Below are positions 24,278-32,247 of a stretch of 64,000 nt of DNA, piece by piece (position 1 is the first letter of the stretch; every line of letters begins with the position of its first letter). Where the stretch lies: contig JBAVAQ010000017.1 of NCBI GenBank assembly GCA_049585795.1, forward strand, positions 1 to 64,000. Reading direction: 5' to 3'. The notes below the pieces were generated by a model. It had not been told where the DNA came from. It made no database searches and was given only the letters and a program-made list of their open reading frames with translations. The DNA is from JABDBE01 sp049585795 (GTDB lineage: Bacteria; Acidobacteriota; Terriglobia; Terriglobales; Acidobacteriaceae). The position numbers were made by a program, and so were the translations under genes.

Positions 24278-26424
24278 ACCTTGCCGAAGTCCTCAACGTC
24301 GCGCTGCCTGAACTGCCCGCCCGCAGAATCGGTAAGAGTTTTCCAAGACTGCATCCCAAGTTGATCGCGCGCGAGCAAGTGGAGAACGGTGTGCCGATCA
24401 TGGTCGCGATGGTTTCCGGTGGGAAGCATATTCTGCGGTTTAGCCGGGAACAGTGGCAACTGGTTCAACTGTTTGACGGAGTCCGGTCCTACACCGATAT
24501 TGCCGGGGCCCTCCAACAGCAGACCAGCATTGAGCTCGACGAGCAACAGGTGCGTGAGTTCGCCGACTCGCTTCGCGAAGCGGATGTGTGGTATCAGACG
24601 CCGCTGGAAAAAAATGTCACCGGCGCCGAAAAGCTGGCGGATCAGCGTCAGCGGCGGAAGAACCAGAAAAAGGTAGACCTATCCTTCATGAGTCTCTCCG
24701 CATGGGACCCCGACAGCTACCTCACCAAGCTGCACGAAGTCGTAAGTTTCATCTACACCAAGTGGTTCGCCCTTGTGATGTTGGGAATGTTCGCAATTAT
24801 GGCGCTCATCTTCCTGAGTGGGTGGAAGGAGATATGGCGCGACACGATGGAGTACTACACTTTTACGAATAAAGGAGCGGGCGATCTGGCCGAGTTCTGG
24901 CTCTTGTTCTGCGGGCTGGGGTTCTTCCATGAGTCCGCGCATGGACTGACCTGCAAACATTACGGCGGCGGGGTTCATCAAATGGGGTTCATGCTGATCT
25001 ATCTTTCGCCTGCATTCTGCGTCGATGTTAGCGAAGTCTACGTGTATGGAGGCAAGTGGGCGCGGGTGGTAACCATCCTTGCCGGAATCCTGGTCGAGCT
25101 CATGTTCTGCTCCGTGGCCGCCGTGGTGTGGTGGGGAACTCCCGCGGGCAGCGGGATACACGACTTCACTTACAAGGTCATGATGATTACCGGCGTGGCG
25201 GTGGTTCTCATGAACTTGAACCCGCTCATCAAACTGGACGGTTATTATCTCTTTGGGGAGCTCGTCGGGGTACCGGCGATGAAAGAAAGTTCGACCGAAT
25301 ATCTTTCCAGCTGGGTGCGGCGAAAGATATTCCGGATGCCGGTGGAAGTTTCCTACCTGCGCCCCTCGCGGCGCTGGTTGTTTGTGGGTTACGCGCTGAT
25401 CTCCGGCCTATACAGCTATGCCCTGCTCTATACGGTAGTACGCTTCGCCTATAACGTCCTGTTTCGTTTCAGCCCCGACTGGGCATTCGTACCCGCACTC
25501 GCGCTGGCACTTCTGATTTTCCGCTCGCGATTGCGGGCAACGGTGCGATTTATGAAAGATTTCTATTTGGACAAACGACAAAGTCTATTCGCCTCGTCGA
25601 CAACGTCCCGCAAAGCCCTGATCGGCGCGGTAGTGTTGTTTGTGCTATTTGCGCCGGTTTGGCACGAAACGGTGAGCGGCCGGTTCATTCTCGAACCGGA
25701 ACGACGCGAAAGTATACGCTCCGCCGTTCCAGGACAGATCGCAGAGGTTCTGGCCGACGAAGGGACGCTAGTTGCGGCTGGCGCTCCGTTGTTCCGTCTG
25801 CGGAATTTGGGGCTCGAAGCCGAGGCCGATGACGCAAGGGTGAGGCTCCGCGCGGCCGAAGCCGAGACCCGTGAAGCCGAAATGAATTATGCGAACGTCG
25901 GGAGCGCGCGCGCCGAGCAGGCATCCCAGGTCGGACGCTCACACTCCGTTTTCCAGCAGGTCGCAGCGCTCCAGATCGCCAGTCCGATTTCGGGCGTCGT
26001 GGCAACGCCTAGACTCCGTGATCGGGTGGGTTCCTTCGTCAAAGAAGGAGATGTGTTGGCGGAGGTGGATGAGGTCGGGATGCTCAAGGCGCGAATCTTC
26101 GTCCCTGAATTCGAGGTCCAGCGCATTAAGCCCAGCGCCCCGGTCTCACTCAAGCTGGAATCTTTGTTTCAGCCGATTCGCGGCCAGGTAAACTCGATTG
26201 CGCCCGCTTCCTCGCAACTCGCACCCGGCCTTTCGCAGGAAGAGGAGAAATACAAGGGCCTTGCTCCACCGAGCTATTATGTGGCAACGGTTTGGGTCTC
26301 AAATCCTGGAGGGATTTTACGCTCGGGGATGTCGGGAGATGCCAAGGTTCGGATCGCGCGGCACAGCATGGCCGAACTGGTGTGGAGGAACCTCCGGGAG
26401 TTTGTCCAGCGCAAACTTTGGTGA
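24274..26424 (+). CDS. PqqD-like / M50 site-2 protease / HlyD fusion protein
   Basis: 716 residues in three parts. Residues ~15-110 resemble PqqD-like RiPP recognition elements (RLHPKLIAREQ, ILRFSREQW, LFDGVRSYTDIAGAL). Residues ~160-430 form a polytopic M50 metalloprotease with zinc motif HESAH (219-223) and the second motif NLNPLIKLDGYY (Asp322). From ~450 on there is a HlyD/lipoyl adaptor with the two halves RSAVPGQIAEVLADEGTLV and ASPISGVVATP. Related M50 proteins (the YydH-like 'peptide zinc metalloprotease' group) accompany modified-peptide systems. Gene order suggests it binds a peptide by its PqqD part, cuts it in the membrane and passes it out. Function is inferred; the domains are clear, the PqqD call less so. 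Confidence 0.83.
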   Translation: MNLAEVLNVALPELPARRIGKSFPRLHPKLIAREQVENGVPIMVAMVSGGKHILRFSREQWQLVQLFDGVRSYTDIAGALQQQTSIELDEQQVREFADSLREADVWYQTPLEKNVTGAEKLADQRQRRKNQKKVDLSFMSLSAWDPDSYLTKLHEVVSFIYTKWFALVMLGMFAIMALIFLSGWKEIWRDTMEYYTFTNKGAGDLAEFWLLFCGLGFFHESAHGLTCKHYGGGVHQMGFMLIYLSPAFCVDVSEVYVYGGKWARVVTILAGILVELMFCSVAAVVWWGTPAGSGIHDFTYKVMMITGVAVVLMNLNPLIKLDGYYLFGELVGVPAMKESSTEYLSSWVRRKIFRMPVEVSYLRPSRRWLFVGYALISGLYSYALLYTVVRFAYNVLFRFSPDWAFVPALALALLIFRSRLRATVRFMKDFYLDKRQSLFASSTTSRKALIGAVVLFVLFAPVWHETVSGRFILEPERRESIRSAVPGQIAEVLADEGTLVAAGAPLFRLRNLGLEAEADDARVRLRAAEAETREAEMNYANVGSARAEQASQVGRSHSVFQQVAALQIASPISGVVATPRLRDRVGSFVKEGDVLAEVDEVGMLKARIFVPEFEVQRIKPSAPVSLKLESLFQPIRGQVNSIAPASSQLAPGLSQEEEKYKGLAPPSYYVATVWVSNPGGILRSGMSGDAKVRIARHSMAELVWRNLREFVQRKLW

Positions 26425-26433
26425 GCAGAAAAG

Positions 26434-26470
26434 AAAAAGGGATCGCTCTTGGACGATCCCTCTTTCGTTT
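26434..26470. terminator. bidirectional intrinsic terminator between convergent units
   Basis: Eight-base-pair arms AGGGATCG and CGATCCCT enclose an eight-base loop. On the plus strand a T-rich tail (TCTTTCGTTT) follows; on the minus strand the complement of AAGAAAAA gives a U-rich tail. It lies between the operon ending at 26424 and the hexapeptide-repeat gene whose stop is at 26511, exactly where a shared terminator is expected. Confidence 0.7.
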
Positions 26471-26510
26471 GACGAAACGACTGCGCCAACCCGGCGCGCG
26501 CTAAGAAGCC

Positions 26511-26846
26511 CTAGATTTTCTTGCCAAGCTCGATGCGTTTCCCAAGCTCAATGCGCTTGCCGAGCTCGATGCGTTTGCCGAGCTCTACGCGTTTGCCGAG
26601 CTCTACGCGTTTGCCGAGCTCTACGCGCTTGCCAAGCTCCACGCGTTTCCCAAGTTCAACGCGCTTCCCGAGCTCTACGCGCTTGCCGAGTTCAATGCGC
26701 TTGCCGAGTTCAACGCGCTTGCCGAGTTCAACGCGCTTCCCCAATTTCGCCGCAGGAACAGCACTGGCCGTGGCAACGTTTGTGGCAACGATGGCCTTCT
26801 TGGCCGCTGTCATATTACCGATCAAGGATTTCTTTTGGATCGCCAT
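26511..26846 (-). CDS. leader + 13 tandem ELGKRV hexapeptides: candidate multi-core peptide precursor
   Basis: 111 residues: a 33-residue leader with a Lys-rich start, then an Ala/Val/Thr-rich stretch ending AVPAA, then 13 hexapeptides (one KLGKRV, eleven ELGKRV/I, one ELGKKI) to the stop. ATG 26846 follows AGGAG by eight bases; ATG 26852 is too close to it. The coding strand is set by codon use. Between units, Glu, Leu, Gly, Lys, Val and Ile codons vary synonymously, and the main residue change is Val/Ile, whereas the opposite frame would change Met/Thr and Leu/Phe. A sigma-54-like promoter precedes it. Beside a PqqD-M50-HlyD operon, it looks like a precursor with repeated cores. A repeat structural or nucleic-acid-binding peptide is the alternative. 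Confidence 0.72.
   Translation of the reverse strand: MAIQKKSLIGNMTAAKKAIVATNVATASAVPAAKLGKRVELGKRVELGKRIELGKRVELGKRVELGKRVELGKRVELGKRVELGKRVELGKRIELGKRIELGKRIELGKKI
26514..26747 (-). repeat. 13 x 18-bp tandem coding repeat
   Basis: Thirteen contiguous 18-base units encode the hexapeptides described for the gene at 26511-26846. Units differ by one to several bases, mostly at third codon positions of the minus-strand frame. This means the array is old enough to have diverged yet is kept at the protein level. Confidence 0.95.
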
Positions 26847-26891
26847 TTTCATGTCTCCTATTTTCGTTTTGTGCTGCTCGGTTACTCATAG

Positions 26892-26908
26892 AGCAGGTGC
26901 GATGCCAA
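26892..26908 (-). promoter_or_regulatory. sigma-54 type -24/-12 promoter of the repeat-peptide gene
   Basis: Read on the minus strand the site is TTGGCAT-CGCAC-CTGCT. It keeps the invariant GG and GC exactly ten bases apart and matches TTGGCA of the -24 box and TGCT of the -12 box. The predicted start of transcription is near 26881, about 35 bases before ATG 26846, leaving room for the AGGAG site. A sigma-54 activator gene ends 170 bp upstream on the same strand, which strengthens the call. Confidence 0.55.
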
Positions 26909-27077
26909 ACCCATCGGGAATCCCTTTCCACTGCAAACACGCAATCCCATCATGCACTTAGAACCTGTTCTGCCGAAGGGTCCGGAGCCGAATCTCGGAG
27001 CTAGCGCGAAAGATAGATCAAGAATTAATCTCAAAGGTATAAGTTTTTAATCCATCGAGATCTTACGAGTCAACTTT

Positions 27078-28487
27078 TTACTCTTTCCCGATACGATATT
27101 TGCGGCAAAGATAGTGCATTTTTTGTTTGTCGACCTGCAGCAGCCGCGCCGCTCCGATCTTGCTGCCACCAGAGCGCCGAAGCGCCGCCGTCAGATAAGC
27201 GACCTCAATCTTCGCAATCTCCTCGTCAAAATTAACCCCCGCTTCAGGAATCAGCAGAGATTCCTGGCTGGTTGCGCTGTTATAGAGCAGGCGCTGCGGC
27301 AGATGTTGGACTTTTACCACCGGTCCGTCCACCATGAGCACCAGTCGTTGTACCAGGTTCTCCAGTTCCCGCACGTTGCCCGGCCAGGCATCCTCCTCAA
27401 GAATCTGCATAACTTCCGGCTCCAAACGCTTCAATGGGACATTGTTCGAGGCACAGTAGAAGCGCAGGAAGTGGTCCACTAATATTGGGACATCGCCTGG
27501 CCGATCCCGCAGCGCCGGCAGCAGAATGGGCACGACGTTGATGCGGTAATAGAGGTCTTCGCGGAAGCGGCCGGCTCGCACCAGTTCTTCCAGGTCTTCG
27601 TTGGTAGCCGCAATCAGCCGGAAGTCGATCTTCTTGGCAGTCTGTCCCCCAATGCGGGTCACGGCCCGGTCTTCCAGCACGCGCAGCAACTTGGATTGCA
27701 AGGCCAACCCGAGAGTCGCAATCTCGTCCAGCAACAACGTACCGGTGTGCGCCAGTTCGATATGGCCGGCCCGCGCTGCCCGAGCATCAGTAAACGCGCC
27801 CTTTTCGTGTCCGAACAACTCGGTCTCGACCAGGTTCTCTGGCAGAGCCGCGCAATTGATGCTGACAAAAGGCTTTTGTGCGCGCGGGCCCAGCGCAACA
27901 ATAGCTCGCGCCACCAACTCCTTGCCGGTGCCGCTCTCCCCACGAATCAGGACCGTGCTGGTGCTCTTGGCCACCCTGGTAATCGCGTCATAAACGCGCC
28001 GCATGGGCTCGCTGCCGCCGATCAGTTCGCAGAATGATTCCGGTTGAGTCTGTAGGCTTTGTCGCTGTCGGCATTCGACTTCGAGCGCCCGCTTCTCCAG
28101 GGCCCGGCGTAACACATCCCGGACTTCCTCAAAGTTGATAGGCGCGACAAAATATTCGTCGACCGTAGCGGCAACCGCCTGCAACCGCAGGTTGCGGCTG
28201 TTCGACCGCGTCAATGCAACCAGCACCAAATCCGGCCCCAGGGCGCGCAATTCCGCTAAGGCAGTGATTCCGTCCTTGCTGCGTTCCCCCACCGTATCGA
28301 GATCCAGCAATATCGCGTCGGGCGGTTGCTGGTTCATCAATGCGGTCAGTTCGTCCCAAGTCTGAAGCACGAGCAACTCGTGCTCGCCCGCGAGATACGC
28401 TTCGGCTTCGGGACGCACTCGTTCATCCGTGGTGACAATCACTGCGGCGAACCGCGCCAGCTCCGTTCGCGGATTTGTGGTACGCAT
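27078..28487 (-). CDS. sigma-54-dependent activator (NtrC family) with GAFTDA variant
   Basis: 469 residues. A receiver-like N-terminal domain (about 12-130) keeps an Asp pair in LLDLD (62/64) but has weak surrounding motifs. The AAA+ domain has Walker A GESGTGKE (183-190), Walker B TLLLDEI and the sigma-54 contact loop as GAFTDA (230-235) rather than GAFTGA. A Fis-like HTH ends the protein (SKIGAARLLQVDKQKMHYL). ATG 28487 follows GGAAGGA. NtrC-type proteins remodel sigma-54 RNA polymerase at -24/-12 promoters. The best local candidate target is the repeat-peptide gene just downstream. No sensor kinase gene is adjacent. Confidence 0.87.
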   Translation of the reverse strand: MRTTNPRTELARFAAVIVTTDERVRPEAEAYLAGEHELLVLQTWDELTALMNQQPPDAILLDLDTVGERSKDGITALAELRALGPDLVLVALTRSNSRNLRLQAVAATVDEYFVAPINFEEVRDVLRRALEKRALEVECRQRQSLQTQPESFCELIGGSEPMRRVYDAITRVAKSTSTVLIRGESGTGKELVARAIVALGPRAQKPFVSINCAALPENLVETELFGHEKGAFTDARAARAGHIELAHTGTLLLDEIATLGLALQSKLLRVLEDRAVTRIGGQTAKKIDFRLIAATNEDLEELVRAGRFREDLYYRINVVPILLPALRDRPGDVPILVDHFLRFYCASNNVPLKRLEPEVMQILEEDAWPGNVRELENLVQRLVLMVDGPVVKVQHLPQRLLYNSATSQESLLIPEAGVNFDEEIAKIEVAYLTAALRRSGGSKIGAARLLQVDKQKMHYLCRKYRIGKE

Positions 28488-28729
28488 ACGTCCTTCCCCG
28501 GGAGGATTATGTCAAATTTTTCGACCCAGCGGGATGAAATATTTATATCCCGCAGATTCACCATGTTTCTGCGTCGAGGTGCACCCAAATACATTCTTGG
28601 CTTTCTGCGGGGTGATCGAAGAACCCCTGAGCCGCTTGCAAAACCGGGCCACTTCCCGTAACTTGGGACGCGCTCTGAATCACCACCTTTTCGCCCGGTG
28701 GCGGGCGCGGGTTTCGATGGAGGATAGTT

Positions 28730-29068
28730 TTGGACATCAACGTCCGTAAGCGTTCGCAAGTGCAGATCGTTCAGCTTCGGGGACCTCTAAGAATGGGCCC
28801 CGCGGTGGACGGCTTACGCCAAACCATGGAGGAGGCAATCAGCAATGGAGACACTCGCATGGTCATCAACCTGGCCGAAGTTTCCATGATTGACTCCAGT
28901 GGCATTGGTTTGCTGGTTCGATTTCTGGCTTCGACCAAGCAGCGTGGTGGGAGCATCAAGCTGACACAGCCCTCGAAGTTTGCGGTGCAAACTCTGCGTC
29001 TGGTGGGCGTTCTGAACCTGTTTGAGATTTTCGATAACGACGACGCAGCGGTTGAATCTTTCTCTTAA
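28730..29068 (+). CDS. STAS-domain anti-sigma-factor antagonist
   Basis: 112 residues covering one STAS domain of the SpoIIAA/RsbV type. The phospho-acceptor region MIDSSGIG lies at residues 53-60. These proteins bind and titrate anti-sigma kinases when unphosphorylated. A TTG start at 28730 is supported by GGAGGA five bases before it. The anti-sigma kinase-like gene follows 39 bp downstream, so the two likely form a partner-switching pair. No sigma-factor gene is in the window, so the final target is not known. Confidence 0.87.
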   Translation: MDINVRKRSQVQIVQLRGPLRMGPAVDGLRQTMEEAISNGDTRMVINLAEVSMIDSSGIGLLVRFLASTKQRGGSIKLTQPSKFAVQTLRLVGVLNLFEIFDNDDAAVESFS

Positions 29069-29107
29069 ATTGCCATCATCTATCGCGGGATAACGAAATG
29101 AGCCTGC

Positions 29108-29548
29108 ATGACAACTGAGTTCAGCGGCGACCTCGAAAACAGCGCACTCTCGGAATTGCTCGACCTCAGCATTCCTGCCGATTCTGAGGCGATGGCGACG
29201 GTCGTGGATGCGATCTCTGAAACCTTGGCGCAACTGAAGGTTCCGGAGCAGAAACGGCTTGAGATCGCCTTGGCCGTTCAGGAGGCGCTGGCGAATGCGG
29301 TTGTGCACGGATGTGGAAATGACCCCTCAAAGCAGGTCCGATGCCGGGTGAAATCTGATCCGCGCGGACGCATCGTAATTATCGTGACCGATCCTGGGCC
29401 AGGCTTCAGTCCAGCTGCCCTGGCCGACCCAAAGCGGGGCGAGAACCTGTATGCGGACCACGGACGCGGGGTTTATCTGATTCGCCAACTCATGGACGAA
29501 GTACAGTTCGAGCGGAATGGAAACGAAATCCGCATGTGGAAGTACTGA
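29108..29548 (+). CDS. anti-sigma regulatory factor (SpoIIAB/RsbW-like ATPase)
   Basis: 146 residues with a HATPase_c fold: the N-box ALAVQEALANAVVHGCGN, the G1-like DPGPGFSP and the G2-like DHGRGVYLIRQLMDEV. This is the serine-kinase/anti-sigma family (RsbW, SpoIIAB), which phosphorylates the STAS partner and holds a sigma factor or another output protein. The start at ATG 29108 has no strong ribosome-binding site; a six-codon frame from 29098 overlaps it and may couple translation. It is the partner of the STAS gene upstream. Confidence 0.85.
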   Translation: MTTEFSGDLENSALSELLDLSIPADSEAMATVVDAISETLAQLKVPEQKRLEIALAVQEALANAVVHGCGNDPSKQVRCRVKSDPRGRIVIIVTDPGPGFSPAALADPKRGENLYADHGRGVYLIRQLMDEVQFERNGNEIRMWKY

Positions 29549-29975
29549 CTCTTACCCGGCGCTCGGTATCACTTCTCCGACTCGCGGATGGGGACGAGTT
29601 TCGTTCCATCGATGGACCAGCCGCCCGCCCGATGCTGAAGTTTTATAAGAGAAAGCCGCTAAGATTTGGACCTCGCCCCAATTCTGGCTCCGGCATCGTC
29701 GCCTGCCACCCGCGTTTATGTGTGATTTGGGTCAGTCCCCGACATCGGTGGGCCACCCGGGAGCGGAACGAAACTTGGGCTCTACCGCAATCGCCCATTG
29801 AGACAACTCGGCGGTGCTACGTCGAATTACATGCGTGGCGCGATTTGTGAACGGGCGCAGGTGATCCGAAGGACTACGACCACGGAGAGCTACAGCGTCG
29901 GCGGTCTCAGCCATAGACTGAGCTCTGCTCGCGATGTGCCCAAACAGCTACAACCCGTCTAAAGGTGTAACCTCG
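29549..29975. other. intergenic stretch without a supported gene
   Basis: About 430 bp between the anti-sigma gene and the Ig-repeat lipoprotein gene. Short open frames on both strands have no domain, signal or codon pattern that supports them. An AAAGG ribosome-binding site at about 29961-29965 precedes the lipoprotein ATG. Confidence 0.5.
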
Positions 29976-31901
29976 ATGCCGAGCCGCCGCTGTGGTGCGG
30001 CGTGCAGGTGGGAGCGAGCATTCAATTTTTCAGGACCGCGTATTTACGCTTTGGTCCTTACTCTAGCGGTTAGTGTTGGGCTGGCGAGTTGCGGCACGAG
30101 TTCATCGAGTTCGTCCTCTGGAAAAGGCTCCCTGCCGACGATCAATTCTTTTGCGGCGAACCCGACCGGCATAAACTCCGGCGCAAGCAGCACGTTGAGT
30201 TGGGCGGCAACCGGAGCGACGAGCGTCGCTATTACGCCGGGGACCTTCACTTCGACATCTGCAAGCGGTTCAACCAGCGTGAGCCCGACCGCGACGACCA
30301 CTTACACGCTGACCGCAACCAATGCCGCAGGCTCGGCCACGTCTTCAGCAACCGTTACCGTGAGCACGACCGGCAAACCGACGATCAGTTCCTTCACAGC
30401 TAACCCCGCAAGTATCACCTCCGGTTCCAGTAGCACTTTGAGTTGGGCAACGGCCGGGGCAACTAGTCTTGCCATCACGCCGGGAACATTCACCTCCACC
30501 TCGGCGAGCGGTTCGACGAGTGTGAGCCCGACCGCCACGACCACGTACACACTAACTGCGACCAGTGCCTCGGGCTCGGCCACATCCACGGCAAAAGTCA
30601 CGGTGGGAGCGTCTGGCGGTCCGTTGGCGATCACGACCACTTCGTGCCCCGGCGGAACCCAAGGCGCGGCGTATGCAGGCTGCACAATCGTTGCCAGTCG
30701 TGGCTTTCCGCCTTACACGTACTCCGTAAGCACGAGTTCCAGCTTCCCTCCATTGCCTGAGGGGATGTCTCTCAATGCAGGTACGGGTAGCGTCAGCAGC
30801 TCACTGATCGGGGGTCAAGGCACCTACGCACCCGTATTTGTGGTTACGGACTCGACCAACGCTCAGGCGACTCAGAACATCAGCATCGCCATCAACGGCA
30901 ACAACGCGTTTCTGGCAAACATCTTTCCGTCGACTTCTATTTTCCACCATCGAGTGGACGCAGCCAGCACCAACCTGCCCGTAGACACTTCCCCGGCAGC
31001 GCCGATGTACAGCGGCTATTTGCCAGCCACGGTGAAACCATTCTTTGGAAACAATTCGAATGCTCCCTTTCCAAACGGAATCCCAGCCATTGACGTTCCT
31101 TACAACCAGGCGGACGTATCGGTTTCGACCACTCTGTATCAGTCTTACTTTACGTCGGCTCCAATTCCAGCGAATGCTCCGGTTGAAGGCACCATCAGCT
31201 CGCAGGGAGATCGACACGTTCTGGTTTACCTGGAGGCAGGCGGAGGAAAAAACCCCGCGCTTTATGAGATGTGGCAAGGAATCTACGAAGGCGGTCCCTG
31301 GACCGATTCCTCGAACGCGCTCTGGCCGAACGTATCTTCGAATAACCTGACGCCGCAAGGCAATGGAACATCCGATGCCGCAGGGCTTCCCGTTGCGCCG
31401 CTGCTTGCCAATGCTAACGAGGTGATCGGCACCGGCACGCCCAGCGCACCGAAAGGTACGATTCAACATCCCATCCGATTCACACTCAATCATATGTTGA
31501 ACTATTGGGTTTGGCCGGCTACGCAAACCGCAGGGGTAGGAAGTTGCACGGCTCAGGGAGGCGGTACGATTCCCACTGAATCGGAAATTTCTCAATCTAC
31601 TCCTCCCGCAAGCTGCACTATGTCAGGAGCCGCGGGCGAGATTTATCGACTCAAGGCTTCGGTTGCGACTCCATCTTGTGCCGCCACGAGTCCACAAACA
31701 GCCATCATCATCACGGCGTTTCGAAACTACGGCATCATTCTGGCCGACAACGGAGACAGCGGAGGGCTGATCGGCACACCCGACGCTCGCTGGAACGATA
31801 ATGATCTTACCTGCCTTACGAGTCTCACCTTAGGGGACTTCGAACCGGTGAACGTCTCCAGCCTCATGGTCAGCAATGACAGCGGGGCCACCAGCCACTA
31901 G
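29976..31901 (+). CDS. exported lipoprotein with two Ig-like repeats
   Basis: 641 residues. A long positively charged N-terminus and a hydrophobic segment end in GLASC (Cys39), a lipoprotein cleavage site, followed by a poly-Ser linker. Two nearly identical 81-residue Ig-like domains follow (SGASSTLSWAATGATS; SVSPTATTTYTLTAT), then a putative-Ig domain (GGTQGAAYAGCTI) and a C-terminal domain of about 330 residues with RWNDNDL near its end. This last domain recurs in acidobacterial surface proteins from memory, with no known function. ATG 29976 is preferred over the GTG at 29934 by ribosome-binding site. Likely cell-surface. Confidence 0.8.
   Translation: MPSRRCGAACRWERAFNFSGPRIYALVLTLAVSVGLASCGTSSSSSSSGKGSLPTINSFAANPTGINSGASSTLSWAATGATSVAITPGTFTSTSASGSTSVSPTATTTYTLTATNAAGSATSSATVTVSTTGKPTISSFTANPASITSGSSSTLSWATAGATSLAITPGTFTSTSASGSTSVSPTATTTYTLTATSASGSATSTAKVTVGASGGPLAITTTSCPGGTQGAAYAGCTIVASRGFPPYTYSVSTSSSFPPLPEGMSLNAGTGSVSSSLIGGQGTYAPVFVVTDSTNAQATQNISIAINGNNAFLANIFPSTSIFHHRVDAASTNLPVDTSPAAPMYSGYLPATVKPFFGNNSNAPFPNGIPAIDVPYNQADVSVSTTLYQSYFTSAPIPANAPVEGTISSQGDRHVLVYLEAGGGKNPALYEMWQGIYEGGPWTDSSNALWPNVSSNNLTPQGNGTSDAAGLPVAPLLANANEVIGTGTPSAPKGTIQHPIRFTLNHMLNYWVWPATQTAGVGSCTAQGGGTIPTESEISQSTPPASCTMSGAAGEIYRLKASVATPSCAATSPQTAIIITAFRNYGIILADNGDSGGLIGTPDARWNDNDLTCLTSLTLGDFEPVNVSSLMVSNDSGATSH
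30135..30620 (+). repeat. internal duplication of an Ig-like domain (243-bp period)
   Basis: Two tandem copies with a 243-bp offset encode the 81-residue Ig-like domains. Long stretches of identical protein (TPGTFTSTSASGSTSVSPTA) have diverged synonymously at many third positions. The duplication is therefore not recent, or is maintained by selection. Confidence 0.9.
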
Positions 31902-32098
31902 CATTGCCTGTGAAGTCCGCCACTGACAAACTGTGCCACTAGCTGCTGCACTTCCACTCGGACCCCCAGGGATGCTCCTGGCGGCGGCTCGCACTCAACT
32001 TCCTTCTACGCATCGATTCGCAAGCAACCGCCGTATCGAAAAACTAATCTCAAGTTGTTCTAGTGTGGTGTCCCGCAAGTTCGCGTCATAAGTCCGCG

Positions 32099-32134
32099 CT
32101 GTCATCCTGAGCAAAGCGAAGGATCTCTGTACTT
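32099..32134 (+). repeat. dispersed repeat with CATCCTGAGC...AAGGATCT core
   Basis: The sequence TCATCCTGAGCAAAGCGAAG and the following GATCTCTGTACTT match, in reverse, an interrupted copy at 55853-55920. Similar elements are very common in acidobacterial and some other genomes, as far as I recall. The surrounding gap 31902-32247 holds no supported gene. The open frame that starts within it at 32134 continues into the HtrA gene but is not thought to be translated this far upstream. Confidence 0.65.
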
Positions 32135-32247
32135 TGCTCGCAGCGCCCCCGCATTATGCGGCGCGTCGAACAAACGTGCGGACTTATGCCGCGCATTTCT
32201 GGGACGCGACACTAGAGAATCGGCGTGATGTGAGAGGGGGAACCATC

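Noticed and set aside
26514..26747. CRISPR array
   Set aside because: The 18-bp units are contiguous with no spacers and are multiples of three inside an open frame.
26521..26961. Plus-strand open frame with PSSTRL/PSSMRF repeats through the hexapeptide array
   Set aside because: Differences between repeat units change residues in this frame (Met/Thr, Leu/Phe) but are largely silent in the minus frame, which also has the ribosome-binding site and promoter.
29536..29850. 104-codon plus-strand frame after the anti-sigma gene
   Set aside because: No ribosome-binding site, no domain, low-complexity Arg/Pro-rich composition typical of a chance frame in GC-rich DNA.
32134..32247. TTG start for the HtrA gene at 32134
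   Set aside because: The upstream part covers a dispersed repeat, while GTG 32248 has a purine-rich ribosome-binding site and leads directly into the signal anchor.
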